From positions 1-21,737 of the forward strand of contig DAHUXX010000043.1 in the NCBI GenBank assembly GCA_027306955.1: a stretch of 21,737 bases of DNA. Direction: 5' to 3'. Below are positions 1-7,396 of this stretch, one piece after another (positions within the stretch are counted from its first letter, which is position 1; every line of letters begins with the position of its first letter). The stretch comes from Acetobacteraceae bacterium (GTDB taxonomy: Bacteria > Pseudomonadota > Alphaproteobacteria > Acetobacterales > Acetobacteraceae). The notes beneath the pieces are model-generated. The model saw nothing but the letters and a program-made list of their open reading frames with translations, ran no database searches and had not been told where the DNA came from. Both the position numbers and the translations under genes were made by a program.

Positions 1-542
1 GGGCCGCGCAGCGAGCCGCCGTGGTCCGAGCCATGCGCGAGCCAGGCCTCGCCGGTCGCCAGCGCCACCGCCGCCCCGCCGGAGGAACCGCCGCAGGTGA
101 GCGAGGTGTTCCACGGGTTGAGCGTGCGGCCGAACACCTCGTTGAACGTGTTGCCGCCGGCGCCGAACTCCGGCGTGTTGGACTTGCCGATGACGATGCC
201 GCCCAGCGCCTCGATCCGTTCCACCAGCGGATGCGATGCCGTGGGCACGTGGTCCGCGAACAGCGGCGAGCCATAGGTGGTGCGCACGCCCGCGACATCC
301 ACGAGGTCCTTGATCACCACCGGCAGGCCGTGCAGCGCGCCGGGATGCTCCGGCATCGGGGCGAGCCGGCGCGCCCGCTCCCGCGCGCGCTCCAGGCACA
401 GCGTCGGTAGCGCGTTCACCGCCGGCTCGACCACGGCGATGCGCGCCGCCGCCGCGTCGATCAGTTGGAGCGGCGAGACCTCGCGCGCCCTGAGCCTGGC
501 CACCGCCTCGACGGCACTCAGGCGGATCAGCGTGTCGCTCAT
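1..542 (-). CDS. Amidase-signature family hydrolase (N-terminal 180 residues, cut by window edge)
   Basis: The family hydrolyses amide bonds with a Ser-cisSer-Lys triad, usually in the cytoplasm. All three landmarks are visible. Lys78 lies in LPVVIKD, the cis-Ser is Ser153 in TCGGSSGG, and the nucleophile is Ser177 in GSDHGGSLRGP. The 24-residue spacing between the two serines matches the family. The start at 542 is supported by an upstream GGGAGGGAG. The nucleophile motif reads SDHGG where SDTGG is usual; this His variant occurs in many catabolic amidases. The rest of the protein (normally about 450-500 residues in all) lies left of position 1. It is divergent from the alpha/beta hydrolase at 663. 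GatA is possible but less likely, because no gatB or gatC is adjacent and the motifs are amidase-like. The substrate is unknown. Confidence 0.93.
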   Translation of the reverse strand, partial: MSDTLIRLSAVEAVARLRAREVSPLQLIDAAAARIAVVEPAVNALPTLCLERARERARRLAPMPEHPGALHGLPVVIKDLVDVAGVRTTYGSPLFADHVPTASHPLVERIEALGGIVIGKSNTPEFGAGGNTFNEVFGRTLNPWNTSLTCGGSSGGAAVALATGEAWLAHGSDHGGSLRG

Positions 543-662
543 CGTCTCCCTCCCGGGCTGCGCGCCGAGGCTGGACAAAGAGGCGGCCGGCCGCAAGCCG
601 CGCGGGTTGACCCGCCCGGCGCCCCCGCACAGGCTGGCGCCCGCACGACGGAGCACAGCGCC
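543..662. promoter_or_regulatory. Divergent amidase/hydrolase intergenic region with an inverted repeat
   Basis: This 120-bp gap must hold the promoters of both flanking genes. It contains a perfect inverted repeat, GCGGGT-TG-ACCCGC, at 602-615. The centre of the repeat overlaps TTGACC (607-612), a fair -35 match for the plus-strand gene, but the hexamer 17 bp downstream (CAGGCT) is a poor -10. A GGAG at 650-653 serves the start at 663. A repeat with six-base arms in DNA this GC-rich can arise by chance, so the operator reading is tentative. Confidence 0.3.
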
Positions 663-1556
663 ATGCCCCACATCCGCGAAGGCCGCATGCCGTTCAAGGG
701 CGGCGAGACCTGGTACCGCATCACCGGCGACCTCGGCGCCGCGCGCCCGCCGCTGCTGTGCCTGCATGGCGGGCCGGGTGCCCAGTCGGACTACCTCCAC
801 CCGTTCGACGCGCTGGCCGCTGGCGGGCGCGCCGTCATCCAGTACGACCAGTTCGGCTGCGGCCGCTCCACCCACCGGCCGGAGGCGCCGGCGGATTTCT
901 GGTCGGTGCAACTCTTCGTCGAGGAGCTTGACGCGCTGATCGCGCATCTGGGCATCGGCGGCGCCTACCACGTGCTCGGCCAGTCCTGGGGCGGCATGCT
1001 CGGCGCGGAGCACGCGGTGCGCCGCCCCACGGGGCTGCGCGGCCTCGTCATCGCCAACTCGCCCGCCAGCATGGGGATCTGGGTCGCCGAGGCCAACCGC
1101 CTGCGCGCCGGCCTGCCGCCGCACGTGCAGGCGACGCTGCTGCGCCACGAGGCGGCCGGCACCACGGCGGACGCGGAATACGAGGCGGCGGTCAACGTGT
1201 TCTACGAGCGCCATCTCTGCCGCGTCGTGCCGTTTCCGCAACCATTGCGCGACAGCTTCGCCGGCATGGCCGCCGATCCCACCGTCTACCACACGATGAA
1301 CGGGCCGAGCGAGTTCCACGTCGTCGGCCACATCCGCGACTGGAGCATCGAGGAACGGCTGGCGAACATCGCCGCGCGCACGCTGGTGCTTTCCGGCCAG
1401 CACGACGAGGCGACCGAGGCCTGCGTTGCCCCCTACGCCGAGCGCATCCCCGGCGCCGAATGGGTCATCATCGGCGGCGCCAGCCACTGCGCGCACCTGG
1501 AAAAGCCGGACCTGGTCATGTCGATCGTCGCTGCCTTCCTCGCCCGCGCCGACTGA
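663..1556 (+). CDS. Alpha/beta hydrolase, proline iminopeptidase-like (MEROPS S33)
   Basis: A 297-residue alpha/beta-hydrolase of the proline-specific peptidase family, which releases N-terminal residues (often Pro) or cleaves amino-acid amides in the cytoplasm. Visible features are the oxyanion motif HGGPG at 35-39, YDQFGCGRS at 61-69, the nucleophile elbow GQSWGG with Ser108, the acid Asp248 in GQHDEA, and the His275 region GGASHCAHLEKP. Length and motif spacing are normal for the family. The frame stays open upstream to 465, but the start at 663 is preferred: it has GGAG nine bases upstream and the product then begins with the usual short N-terminus. It ends 7 bp from the convergent GGT-like gene. 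With the divergent amidase it suggests processing of an amide or peptide substrate. An L-amino-acid amidase is an equally good reading. Confidence 0.9.
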   Translation: MPHIREGRMPFKGGETWYRITGDLGAARPPLLCLHGGPGAQSDYLHPFDALAAGGRAVIQYDQFGCGRSTHRPEAPADFWSVQLFVEELDALIAHLGIGGAYHVLGQSWGGMLGAEHAVRRPTGLRGLVIANSPASMGIWVAEANRLRAGLPPHVQATLLRHEAAGTTADAEYEAAVNVFYERHLCRVVPFPQPLRDSFAGMAADPTVYHTMNGPSEFHVVGHIRDWSIEERLANIAARTLVLSGQHDEATEACVAPYAERIPGAEWVIIGGASHCAHLEKPDLVMSIVAAFLARAD

Positions 1557-1563
1557 GGGCCCG

Positions 1564-3198
1564 TCACACGCCGGCCGCGTACCCGTCGCGCTGCGGGTCC
1601 GCGCCGCCCTCCAGCACGCCGTCCCAGCCCGTGATGCCGTGCAGCGCCGCGAACGGGTAGGAGTGCGCCGAGCGGTTCACCGCGTAGCCCGCCTCGACCA
1701 GCGCCGCCTCCACGGCACGCGGGATGCGGTTGCTGATGTCGATCGCGTTGGTGGTGGCGGAAAAGCGCGGCGCCATCACCGCGTCCTGGATGCCCATGCC
1801 CCAGTCGAGCAGGTTGAGCAGCCCCTGCAGCACCGCGACGCCGATCCATGCGCCCCCCGGCGCGCCGATGGTGACCGCCGGCTGGCCGTCCTCGAACACC
1901 AGCGTCGGCGACATGCTTGAAAACCGCCGCGCGCCGGGCCCGATGGAGTTCGGCCGCCCCGGCCGCGGGTCGTACCAGTTCATCGCGCCGTTGAGCATGA
2001 ACCCGGTGCCGGGCGGGATCGCGCCGGAGGGCAGGCCGAGCGTGTGCGTGAGCGAGACCACCAGCCCCTCCGCGTCCCAGCAGCAGACCTGCGTGGTGTC
2101 CTTGCTGTCGCTGGTGGCACGGTCGAGCGACGCCTTCTCGCCCCGCGCGATCGCGGCCGCGCATTCGCTGGCGTACCCGTCCGACAGCAGCCGGTCGATG
2201 GGCGCCGGCGCTTGGTCCGGGTCACCGACATGCCGCTCCTTGTCCCGCCCCGCGATCTTCATCGCCTCTGCCACGGTGCGGATGTAGCCGGGGCTGTTGT
2301 GGCCCATCGCGACCAGGTCGAAGCGTTCCAGGATGCGCAGCATCTCCAGCACCACGATGCCGCCCGCGGCCGGCGCCGGTGCCGCGATGGTGCGGCCGCG
2401 ATAGGTGATGGTGAGCGGCGCGCCCCGCCGCACCCTGAACCCCGCGAGGTCGTCGAGCGACAGCAGCCCGCCGTGGCGCTTCATGTCGTCCACGATGTGA
2501 TGCGCCAGCTCGCCGCTGTAGAACTCCTCCACGCCCTTGCGCGCGAGCCGTTCCAGCGTCGCCGCGAGGTTGGGGTTTTTCACCGTCCGCCCCATCGCCT
2601 TCGGCGCGTCGCCCTCCATGTAGAGCTGGCGTCCCTCCGCGGTGAGCGCGAGCTTGTCGGCCATCCGCGCGCGCCCGTAGGGGCGGTCGTCGGAGGCGAA
2701 CATCGCCGCCACGTGCGGGCGCACCGCCCAGCCCTCGCGCCCGCGCCGGATCGCGGACGCGAACAGATCCGCCCAGGGCAGCCGCCCATAGCTCGCGTGT
2801 GCCGCCTCGAACACGCGCAGGATGCCGGGCGTCGTCACTGCGCCATGGCCCGTCTCGTTGACCGTGCCGCGCACCACGTAGCCGTAGCCGTCCTTGCACT
2901 CGCCTTCGAAGATGCCCTCCCACATCGTGGGCGTGGCGGCGGCCGGCACGGTGGAGAGCCCGTCGATCACCTCGCTGCGGCCGGTGCGCGTGTCGTGCAC
3001 ATGCAGCACGCCGAGCCCCGCGACGCCGCACATCAGCGGGTCCACCACGCCCTGCACCAGCGCGCAGGCGATGGCGGCATCGATCGCCGAGCCGCCCTCG
3101 GCCAGCACCGCGGCACCGGCCTCCACGGCGTCCGGCTGCGGGGCCACGATCATGGCGCGGTGGCGGGGGCGGCGGTCCGGCGGGCGACGCGGTTTCAT
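1564..3198 (-). CDS. Gamma-glutamyltransferase-family Ntn hydrolase, probably not glutamyl-specific
   Basis: 544 residues. The family makes a proenzyme that cleaves itself before a threonine, which becomes the nucleophile. Here that is Thr368 in KDTTQVCCWD, where canonical GGTs have TTH. The small-subunit motif NSIGPGARRFSSMSPT at 417-432 keeps the two oxyanion serines (427-428), and the N-terminal GGSAIDAAIA (35-44) is also typical. However, the Arg that holds the glutamyl alpha-carboxylate (E. coli R114 in YREMAP) aligns with Leu81 in GLSTVP. E. coli D433 in MDDFS aligns with Trp408 in MNWYD. I infer a changed acyl specificity. There is no signal peptide, so it is probably cytoplasmic. The start at 3198 is set by AAGGAG eight bases upstream, and the frame is open to 3303. 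It is divergent from the tctC-like gene. Confidence 0.92.
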   Translation of the reverse strand: MKPRRPPDRRPRHRAMIVAPQPDAVEAGAAVLAEGGSAIDAAIACALVQGVVDPLMCGVAGLGVLHVHDTRTGRSEVIDGLSTVPAAATPTMWEGIFEGECKDGYGYVVRGTVNETGHGAVTTPGILRVFEAAHASYGRLPWADLFASAIRRGREGWAVRPHVAAMFASDDRPYGRARMADKLALTAEGRQLYMEGDAPKAMGRTVKNPNLAATLERLARKGVEEFYSGELAHHIVDDMKRHGGLLSLDDLAGFRVRRGAPLTITYRGRTIAAPAPAAGGIVVLEMLRILERFDLVAMGHNSPGYIRTVAEAMKIAGRDKERHVGDPDQAPAPIDRLLSDGYASECAAAIARGEKASLDRATSDSKDTTQVCCWDAEGLVVSLTHTLGLPSGAIPPGTGFMLNGAMNWYDPRPGRPNSIGPGARRFSSMSPTLVFEDGQPAVTIGAPGGAWIGVAVLQGLLNLLDWGMGIQDAVMAPRFSATTNAIDISNRIPRAVEAALVEAGYAVNRSAHSYPFAALHGITGWDGVLEGGADPQRDGYAAGV

Positions 3199-3459
3199 GC
3201 GGGTGGCTCCTTGGGCGGTTGCCCGGAGTGTCGGGGACGCGCCGGGCGCGGGCAAGGGCACGCCGCGGGCGGGCCGCCGGCAATGGTTGCGCTGCCTCAA
3301 CATCGGTCCGCGCCGGCCGCTCCGGCGGTTGCGTTATTCAGACCGCCGGTCCATCATGCAAGCCAAGCTGCGCCCACCTGCCATGGCACGGGCGTCATGG
3401 CACGGGCGGCCAGCAAAGAAGGCATATAAAGAAGATCAAGAGAGGGGGAGGATCCATCC
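3199..3459. promoter_or_regulatory. Divergent control region between the GGT-like gene and the tct operon
   Basis: No gene is visible in this 261-bp gap. On the plus-strand side are an exact 12-bp direct repeat (3382-3393 and 3396-3407), a TATAAA (3425-3430) that could be a -10 but has no acceptable -35 at 16-18 bp, and a strong ribosome binding site GGGGAGG at 3445-3451, eight bases before the start at 3460. The segment 3410-3445 is clearly more A-rich than its surroundings, as expected for the start of transcription and translation of the transporter operon. Confidence 0.5.
3382..3407. repeat. 12-bp tandem direct repeat upstream of the tct operon
   Basis: CATGGCACGGGC occurs twice, at 3382-3393 and 3396-3407, separated by GT, giving a 14-bp period. 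It lies 53-78 bp upstream of the tctC-like start. It could be a pair of activator half-sites or a slippage remnant. Each copy contains TGGCAC, the sigma-54 -24 hexamer, but neither is followed by a TTGC -12 element. Confidence 0.6.
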
Positions 3460-4443
3460 ATGCGACTGCGAACCTGGCTTTCACTCTTCGCCGCCTCGGG
3501 CCTGGCGGCCGGGCTGGGGGGCGGCGTCGCCCACGCCAGGCCCGCCTATCCCGATCACCCGGTCCATTACGTGCTGCACGTCTCGCCCGGCGGCGCCACC
3601 GACGTGATGGCGCGCAAGCTCGGCAGCGTGCTGCAGAAGGAGCTCAAGGTCCCGATCGTGATCGAGAACCGCCCGGGCGGGCGCGGTGCCGCGGAGATGG
3701 CGATCATCACCCACTCGAAGCCCGACGGCTACACGATCGGCTCCGCCACCAGCACGCATCTCGCGGAGTTCCACCAGACGTTACGTCAGTATAACATCCA
3801 CAGCGTGACCTGGGTCGCGCGCCTGGTGACGGACCCCTATCTCTTCGTGGTTCCCGCCAAGAGCGACATCCATTCGATGAAGGACCTCGCCGCCGCCATC
3901 AAGGCGGATGCCGGCAAGATGGTGGTGGCCGGCTTCGTCAAGGGCTCCGGCGCCAACATCGCCTGGGAGATGTTCATGTCGGCGGCCGGGCTGCCGGCAT
4001 CGGACGTCAACTGGGTGCCCTACAACAGCGTCGGCGGCGGCGTCACCGCGGTGCTCGGCGGCCATGGCGCGGCGACCGTCGCCTATTACGGCCTGGTGAA
4101 GGACCAGGTCGCGGCCGGGCATCTGCGTGTCATCGGCGTCATCGCGCCGAAGCGCCTGGCCGACCTGCCCAACGTGCCCACGGTGGAGGAGCAGGGCTAC
4201 AACGTGCCCACCTTCTGGAACCAGTGGCGCGGCATCATCGCGCCGGCGAACATGCCGCCCGCGATCCTCGCCGCGCTCGACGCCGACATCAAGAAGGCGA
4301 TGGAGAGCCCGGACATGCAGGCCTACGTGAAGAACAACTCGCTGCAGTACGACTACGCGGGCTCGGCGACGTTCGACACCTTCATCCAGCAGCAGGACAA
4401 GGTGACGCTCGTCTGGCTGAAGAAGCTGGGCTTCGTGAAGTAG
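3460..4443 (+). CDS. tctC: Tripartite tricarboxylate transporter substrate-binding protein (TctC/Bug family)
   Basis: A periplasmic solute receptor that hands carboxylate-type ligands to the TctAB membrane complex. It has 327 residues, normal for Bug proteins. The signal peptide has Arg2 and Arg4, a hydrophobic core and a likely cleavage after AHA (24-26). The mature protein starts with the family pattern YPDHPVHYVLHVSPGG, followed by ENRPGGRG, where most members have ENRPGAGG, and then KPDGYTIG. The C-terminal half shows LPNVPTVEEQGY, the usual Bug sequence before the last beta-alpha units. The start is fixed by GGGGAGG eight bases upstream. It is the first gene of the operon with tctB (24-bp gap) and tctA. 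The ligand cannot be read from sequence; Bug proteins bind di- and tricarboxylates, amino acids, nicotinate-like and aromatic acids. Confidence 0.95.
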   Translation: MRLRTWLSLFAASGLAAGLGGGVAHARPAYPDHPVHYVLHVSPGGATDVMARKLGSVLQKELKVPIVIENRPGGRGAAEMAIITHSKPDGYTIGSATSTHLAEFHQTLRQYNIHSVTWVARLVTDPYLFVVPAKSDIHSMKDLAAAIKADAGKMVVAGFVKGSGANIAWEMFMSAAGLPASDVNWVPYNSVGGGVTAVLGGHGAATVAYYGLVKDQVAAGHLRVIGVIAPKRLADLPNVPTVEEQGYNVPTFWNQWRGIIAPANMPPAILAALDADIKKAMESPDMQAYVKNNSLQYDYAGSATFDTFIQQQDKVTLVWLKKLGFVK

Positions 4444-4467
4444 CCATCGAAGCAGCCATATGGCGCG

Positions 4468-4989
4468 ATGACTGGCGATCCTTCGCGGGGGGCGGGGGAG
4501 GCGGAGGTAACGGCCTCCGTCCATGGGGGCAGGGAGGCATTTCGCCTCCCTGCCTTCGCGCTTGACGCCGGTATCGGCGGTCTGATGCTGGCGATCGGGC
4601 TATGGTTCTGGTTTGGCGCCGGCTGGATCCAGTCCCAGTCGCGCGGCCTGATGAGCCCGATCGCGTTCCCCAGGGCGATCTCGGCGATGCTGGTTCTCTG
4701 CGCCGTGCTGCTGATCGCGCGCAGCCTCGCCCCCGGGCGCCTCGCCAAAGCCTCCGCCCTGGTCTCGGTGGAACGGCCATGGTTCGTGCTCGCCGCGATG
4801 GGCATGACGATCCTCTACCCGCTGCTGATGGCCAGTCTCGGCTACTACCTGGCAACCGCTCTTTGGCTGCCGCCGTTCTTCTGGATCGCTGGCTACCGCA
4901 AACCCGTCGGCGTCGCGCTGGCGACGGCGGGCTTCCTTGTCTTCACTCGCGTTATTTTCCAGCACGTGCTGGGCACGCCCATGCCATAA
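4468..4989 (+). CDS. tctB: Tripartite tricarboxylate transporter small membrane subunit (TctB family)
   Basis: 173 residues with four hydrophobic segments, roughly 31-52, 70-87, 106-140 (an adjacent pair) and 146-165, the expected topology of the small TTT membrane subunit. The first ~28 residues are hydrophilic and low in conservation; TctB proteins vary there, so an in-frame later start is possible. The motif MSPIAFPRAISAML just after the first membrane segment matches the family pattern of Pro-Arg before the second segment. It lies between tctC and tctA in the usual order. Its stop codon is 7 bp before the tctA start, which suggests translational coupling. Confidence 0.92.
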   Translation: MTGDPSRGAGEAEVTASVHGGREAFRLPAFALDAGIGGLMLAIGLWFWFGAGWIQSQSRGLMSPIAFPRAISAMLVLCAVLLIARSLAPGRLAKASALVSVERPWFVLAAMGMTILYPLLMASLGYYLATALWLPPFFWIAGYRKPVGVALATAGFLVFTRVIFQHVLGTPMP

Positions 4990-4996
4990 GCGGACG

Positions 4997-6496
4997 ATGA
5001 TCGGGCAAGGCTTTCTCCTCGCGCTGCATCACATGGAATCCTGGGACGTGCTGGCCGGCCTCATCGGCGGCACGCTCGCGGGCTATTGCATCGGCAGCAT
5101 CCCGGGCCTGTCGTCGAGCATCGGCATCGCGCTCCTGATCCCGTTCACCTACGGCATGTCGCCGATCACCTCGATCGTGCTGCTGGTGACGCTGTACATG
5201 GCGACCGAATACGCCGGTGCCATTCCCGCGATCCTGATGAACACGCCAGGTGTGCCCGCGGCCGCGGTGACGGCGCTCGACGGCTACCAGATGCGCCTCA
5301 AGGGCGAGGCGGGGGCGGCGCTGACCATGTCGATCCTGAGCGCCGGCTTCGCTTCCATCACCGGCACGCTGCTGCTCATTGCCTCCTCGACCTGGATCGC
5401 CTCGGTGGCGCTGGCCTTCGGGCCGGTGAAATACTTCGCGATCGCCGTGCTCGGGCTCAGCATGGTCTCCTCGCTCTCCGGCGATTCCATGCTCAAGGGG
5501 TTCATCGGCCTGTTCTTCGGCCTCGCCGTGGCGCTGATCGGCACCGACCCGATGGACGGCGTGCCGCGCTACGTGTTCAACGACAACCTGCTGAGCGGCG
5601 TCGGCTTCCTGCCGGCGCTGATCGGCCTGTTCGCGCTTTCCAGCGTGTTCGCGCTGGTGGAGAAATCGGCCGAGATGCCGGCGCCGCTGAAAAGGCTGCC
5701 CAGCGTGTCCGGCCAGGTGGGGTTGATGCGGCCCTATATCGGCCCACTCGCGCGCAGCAGCGTGCTCGGCTTCCTCGTCAGCGTGATCCCCGGCCACGGC
5801 GCCACCATCTCCGCGTTCATCTCCTACGGTTTCCAGAAGCGGATCTCGAAACGGCCGGAGACGTTCGGCCATGGCAACCCCGAGGGGCTGATCGCCTCCG
5901 AGGCCGCCGCCAATGCCTCCGTGCCCGGAGCGCTGGCGCCGATGCTCTCGCTCGGCATTCCCGGTTCCGCCAGCACCGCGGTGCTGATCGGCGCGCTGAC
6001 GCTGCATGGCGTGCAGCCGGGGCCGCTGCTGTTCACCCGCAACCCCGAGATTCCATACTCGATCTTCATCGCGCTGATCGTGACCATGCCGCTCATGGTC
6101 GCCCTCGGCCTCGCCGGCACGCGGCTATGGGTGCGCGTGACCCAGGTGCCGCGCAGCATGATCGCGGGGCTGGTGGGGGCGATGTGCCTGCTCGGCAGCT
6201 ACGCCTCGCAGAACGATCTCTTCGCGGTGTGGACGACGATCTTCTTCGGCATCCTTGGCTACGTGCTGCAGAAGGCGAAGATCCACCCGGCGCCGATCGT
6301 CCTCGCCCTGGTGCTGGGCAACCTGACGGAATCGAATTTCCGCCGCTCGCTCATCACTTCGCGCGGCCACCTTTCGATCTTCGTCACGCACCCGTTCGCG
6401 TTCGCGTGTCTGCTCGTGGCGCTCGCGGTTTTCCTGGCTCCGTTCGCCCGCCGCGCGCCGGCTGCGGCTCCCGCGCCGGCACCTTCGACGCACTGA
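4997..6496 (+). CDS. tctA: Tripartite tricarboxylate transporter large permease subunit (TctA family)
   Basis: A polytopic inner-membrane protein of 499 residues, normal for TctA, which forms the transport path driven by an ion gradient. Two inverted-repeat family motifs are present. The first, GLIGGTLAGYCIGSIPGLSS, is near 21-40. The second, around 263-350, runs VIPGHGA, then FGHGNPEGLIASEAAANA, then LSLGIPGSASTAVLIGAL. The second motif usually reads APEAANNA; here it is ASEAAANA. The frame is open from 4937, but that would overlap tctB, and the N-terminus from 4997 fits the family. The ribosome binding site is weak, so coupling to tctB is likely. The last 113 bp overlap the convergent IclR gene. 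Confidence 0.96.
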   Translation: MIGQGFLLALHHMESWDVLAGLIGGTLAGYCIGSIPGLSSSIGIALLIPFTYGMSPITSIVLLVTLYMATEYAGAIPAILMNTPGVPAAAVTALDGYQMRLKGEAGAALTMSILSAGFASITGTLLLIASSTWIASVALAFGPVKYFAIAVLGLSMVSSLSGDSMLKGFIGLFFGLAVALIGTDPMDGVPRYVFNDNLLSGVGFLPALIGLFALSSVFALVEKSAEMPAPLKRLPSVSGQVGLMRPYIGPLARSSVLGFLVSVIPGHGATISAFISYGFQKRISKRPETFGHGNPEGLIASEAAANASVPGALAPMLSLGIPGSASTAVLIGALTLHGVQPGPLLFTRNPEIPYSIFIALIVTMPLMVALGLAGTRLWVRVTQVPRSMIAGLVGAMCLLGSYASQNDLFAVWTTIFFGILGYVLQKAKIHPAPIVLALVLGNLTESNFRRSLITSRGHLSIFVTHPFAFACLLVALAVFLAPFARRAPAAAPAPAPSTH

Positions 6497-7199
6497 CCTC
6501 ACGCGGGGCCTCCTCGCCGCCGGGGGCGGGCAGCGCCGGCGCGATCGCGGCCGCGGCGTCGAGCAGCAGGCGCAACGCGGCCTTCGGTGCGTCGCCGGCG
6601 AAACGCATCGAGGGCCCCGAGACGACGAGCGCGCCGTGCAGCCGCCCCGCGGCGTCGCGCACCGGCACCGCGGCGGAGGTGGTGTGCGCCTCGCGCCCGC
6701 GCCCGATCAGGAACCCGGCCTTGCGGATTGCCGGCAGGTCCCCGTCGCCGCCATCGCCGCGGAACGCGAGCAGGACCCGGCCGACGACGCCGGAGCCAAG
6801 CGGAAAGTGCGCGCCCTCCTCCAGGTGGTGGCGCACCGTAAGCCGCGAGTTCTCGCGGAACCGGCACAGGCGTTCCTCGCCGTCGACGACGTAGAAGGAA
6901 ACGCTCTCCTCCGTCGCGTCGCGCAGCCGCTGCAACTGTCGCCGCACCTGCTCCTCGAGGCGGAAGCCGCGGCGATAGGTCTGTGCCAACTGCCAGATCT
7001 TGGGCCCGAGCCGGTAGCCGCTGCCCGCCTCGCGCTCGAGGAACCCCGCGGCCTCGAGCGTCGCGCAGAGGCGCAGCGTGGTGGTCTTGTTGAGGCCGCT
7101 ATGCGCCGTCAGTTCGCGCAGGCTGAATTCGGTGGTGCCGCCGAGAAAGGCGTCGAGCAGCCCCAGAGCCTTGAAGACCGTCCCCGCTGTCTGCGGCAT
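6384..7199 (-). CDS. IclR-family transcriptional regulator
   Basis: 271 residues. A winged helix-turn-helix occupies about 5-70: VFKALGLLDAFL, then ELTAHSGLNKTTTLRLCATL as the recognition segment, then GYRLGPKIWQLA. An IclR effector domain follows, with FYVVDGEERLCRF, HFPLGSGVVGRVLLAF and AHTTSAAVPVRD. Residues 226-271 are a Pro/Arg-rich tail beyond the normal family end, encoded opposite the last codons of tctA. The start at 7199 has GGGGAG just upstream; the frame is open to 7439 but without family homology there. It is divergent from the enolase-superfamily gene and convergent with tctA. IclR proteins usually control adjacent catabolic genes, so these two units are the likely targets. Confidence 0.93.
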   Translation of the reverse strand: MPQTAGTVFKALGLLDAFLGGTTEFSLRELTAHSGLNKTTTLRLCATLEAAGFLEREAGSGYRLGPKIWQLAQTYRRGFRLEEQVRRQLQRLRDATEESVSFYVVDGEERLCRFRENSRLTVRHHLEEGAHFPLGSGVVGRVLLAFRGDGGDGDLPAIRKAGFLIGRGREAHTTSAAVPVRDAAGRLHGALVVSGPSMRFAGDAPKAALRLLLDAAAAIAPALPAPGGEEAPREVSASKVPAREPQPARGGRTEPGKPRAPRADTRTRTGA

Positions 7200-7396
7200 C
7201 CCGCTCCCCTCGCCACGCCGATCCGCAACGATCGGCCATTCCGGGCGCAGTATCGGCCGCCCTTCGCCCAGCGTCGAGAGCCAAGGCGGGGCGTCCGGGT
7301 GGGCGTGGCACATATTGGACCGCCGCACCGATAAATGATATGCGGTGAAAAATCGCCGGAAGGCGCAGCGACGCGCCTGTCCGGAAGGGAAACGAG
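7200..7396. promoter_or_regulatory. Divergent iclR/enolase-superfamily control region
   Basis: A 197-bp gap without a gene. Most of it is GC-rich, but 7308-7353 is a distinct AT-rich island. That island holds ATTGGAC (-35-like, plus strand), TATCAT on the minus strand (7340 to 7335, five of six -10 consensus bases) and an imperfect palindrome (separate entry). GGAAGG near 7382 is the ribosome binding site for the start at 7397. Confidence 0.5.
7326..7347. promoter_or_regulatory. Imperfect palindrome, candidate IclR operator
   Basis: CACCG-N12-CGGTG, with an AT-rich centre in which ATA and TAT extend the symmetry after a one-base offset. It sits in the AT-rich island between the divergent iclR and enolase-superfamily genes and overlaps the candidate minus-strand -10. 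The size (22 bp) and place fit an IclR-family autoregulatory site. Assignment is by position only. Confidence 0.35.

Noticed and set aside
3383..3411. Sigma-54 promoter for the tct operon (two TGGCAC elements)
   Set aside because: Neither TGGCAC is followed at the required distance by a TTGC -12 element.
2044..3429. Long open frame antisense to the GGT-like gene
   Set aside because: Its product is Arg/His/Ala-rich with no family match, while the opposite strand encodes a clear GGT-family enzyme. It is a by-product of GC-rich third codon positions.
3425..3430. TATAAA as a -10 box of tctC
   Set aside because: No hexamer resembling TTGACA lies 16-18 bp upstream, and the site is only 30 bp from the start codon. 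It is mentioned in the control-region entry but not called a promoter.
4937..4996. Longer N-terminus for tctA
   Set aside because: It would overlap the conserved end of tctB and adds residues not found in TctA proteins.
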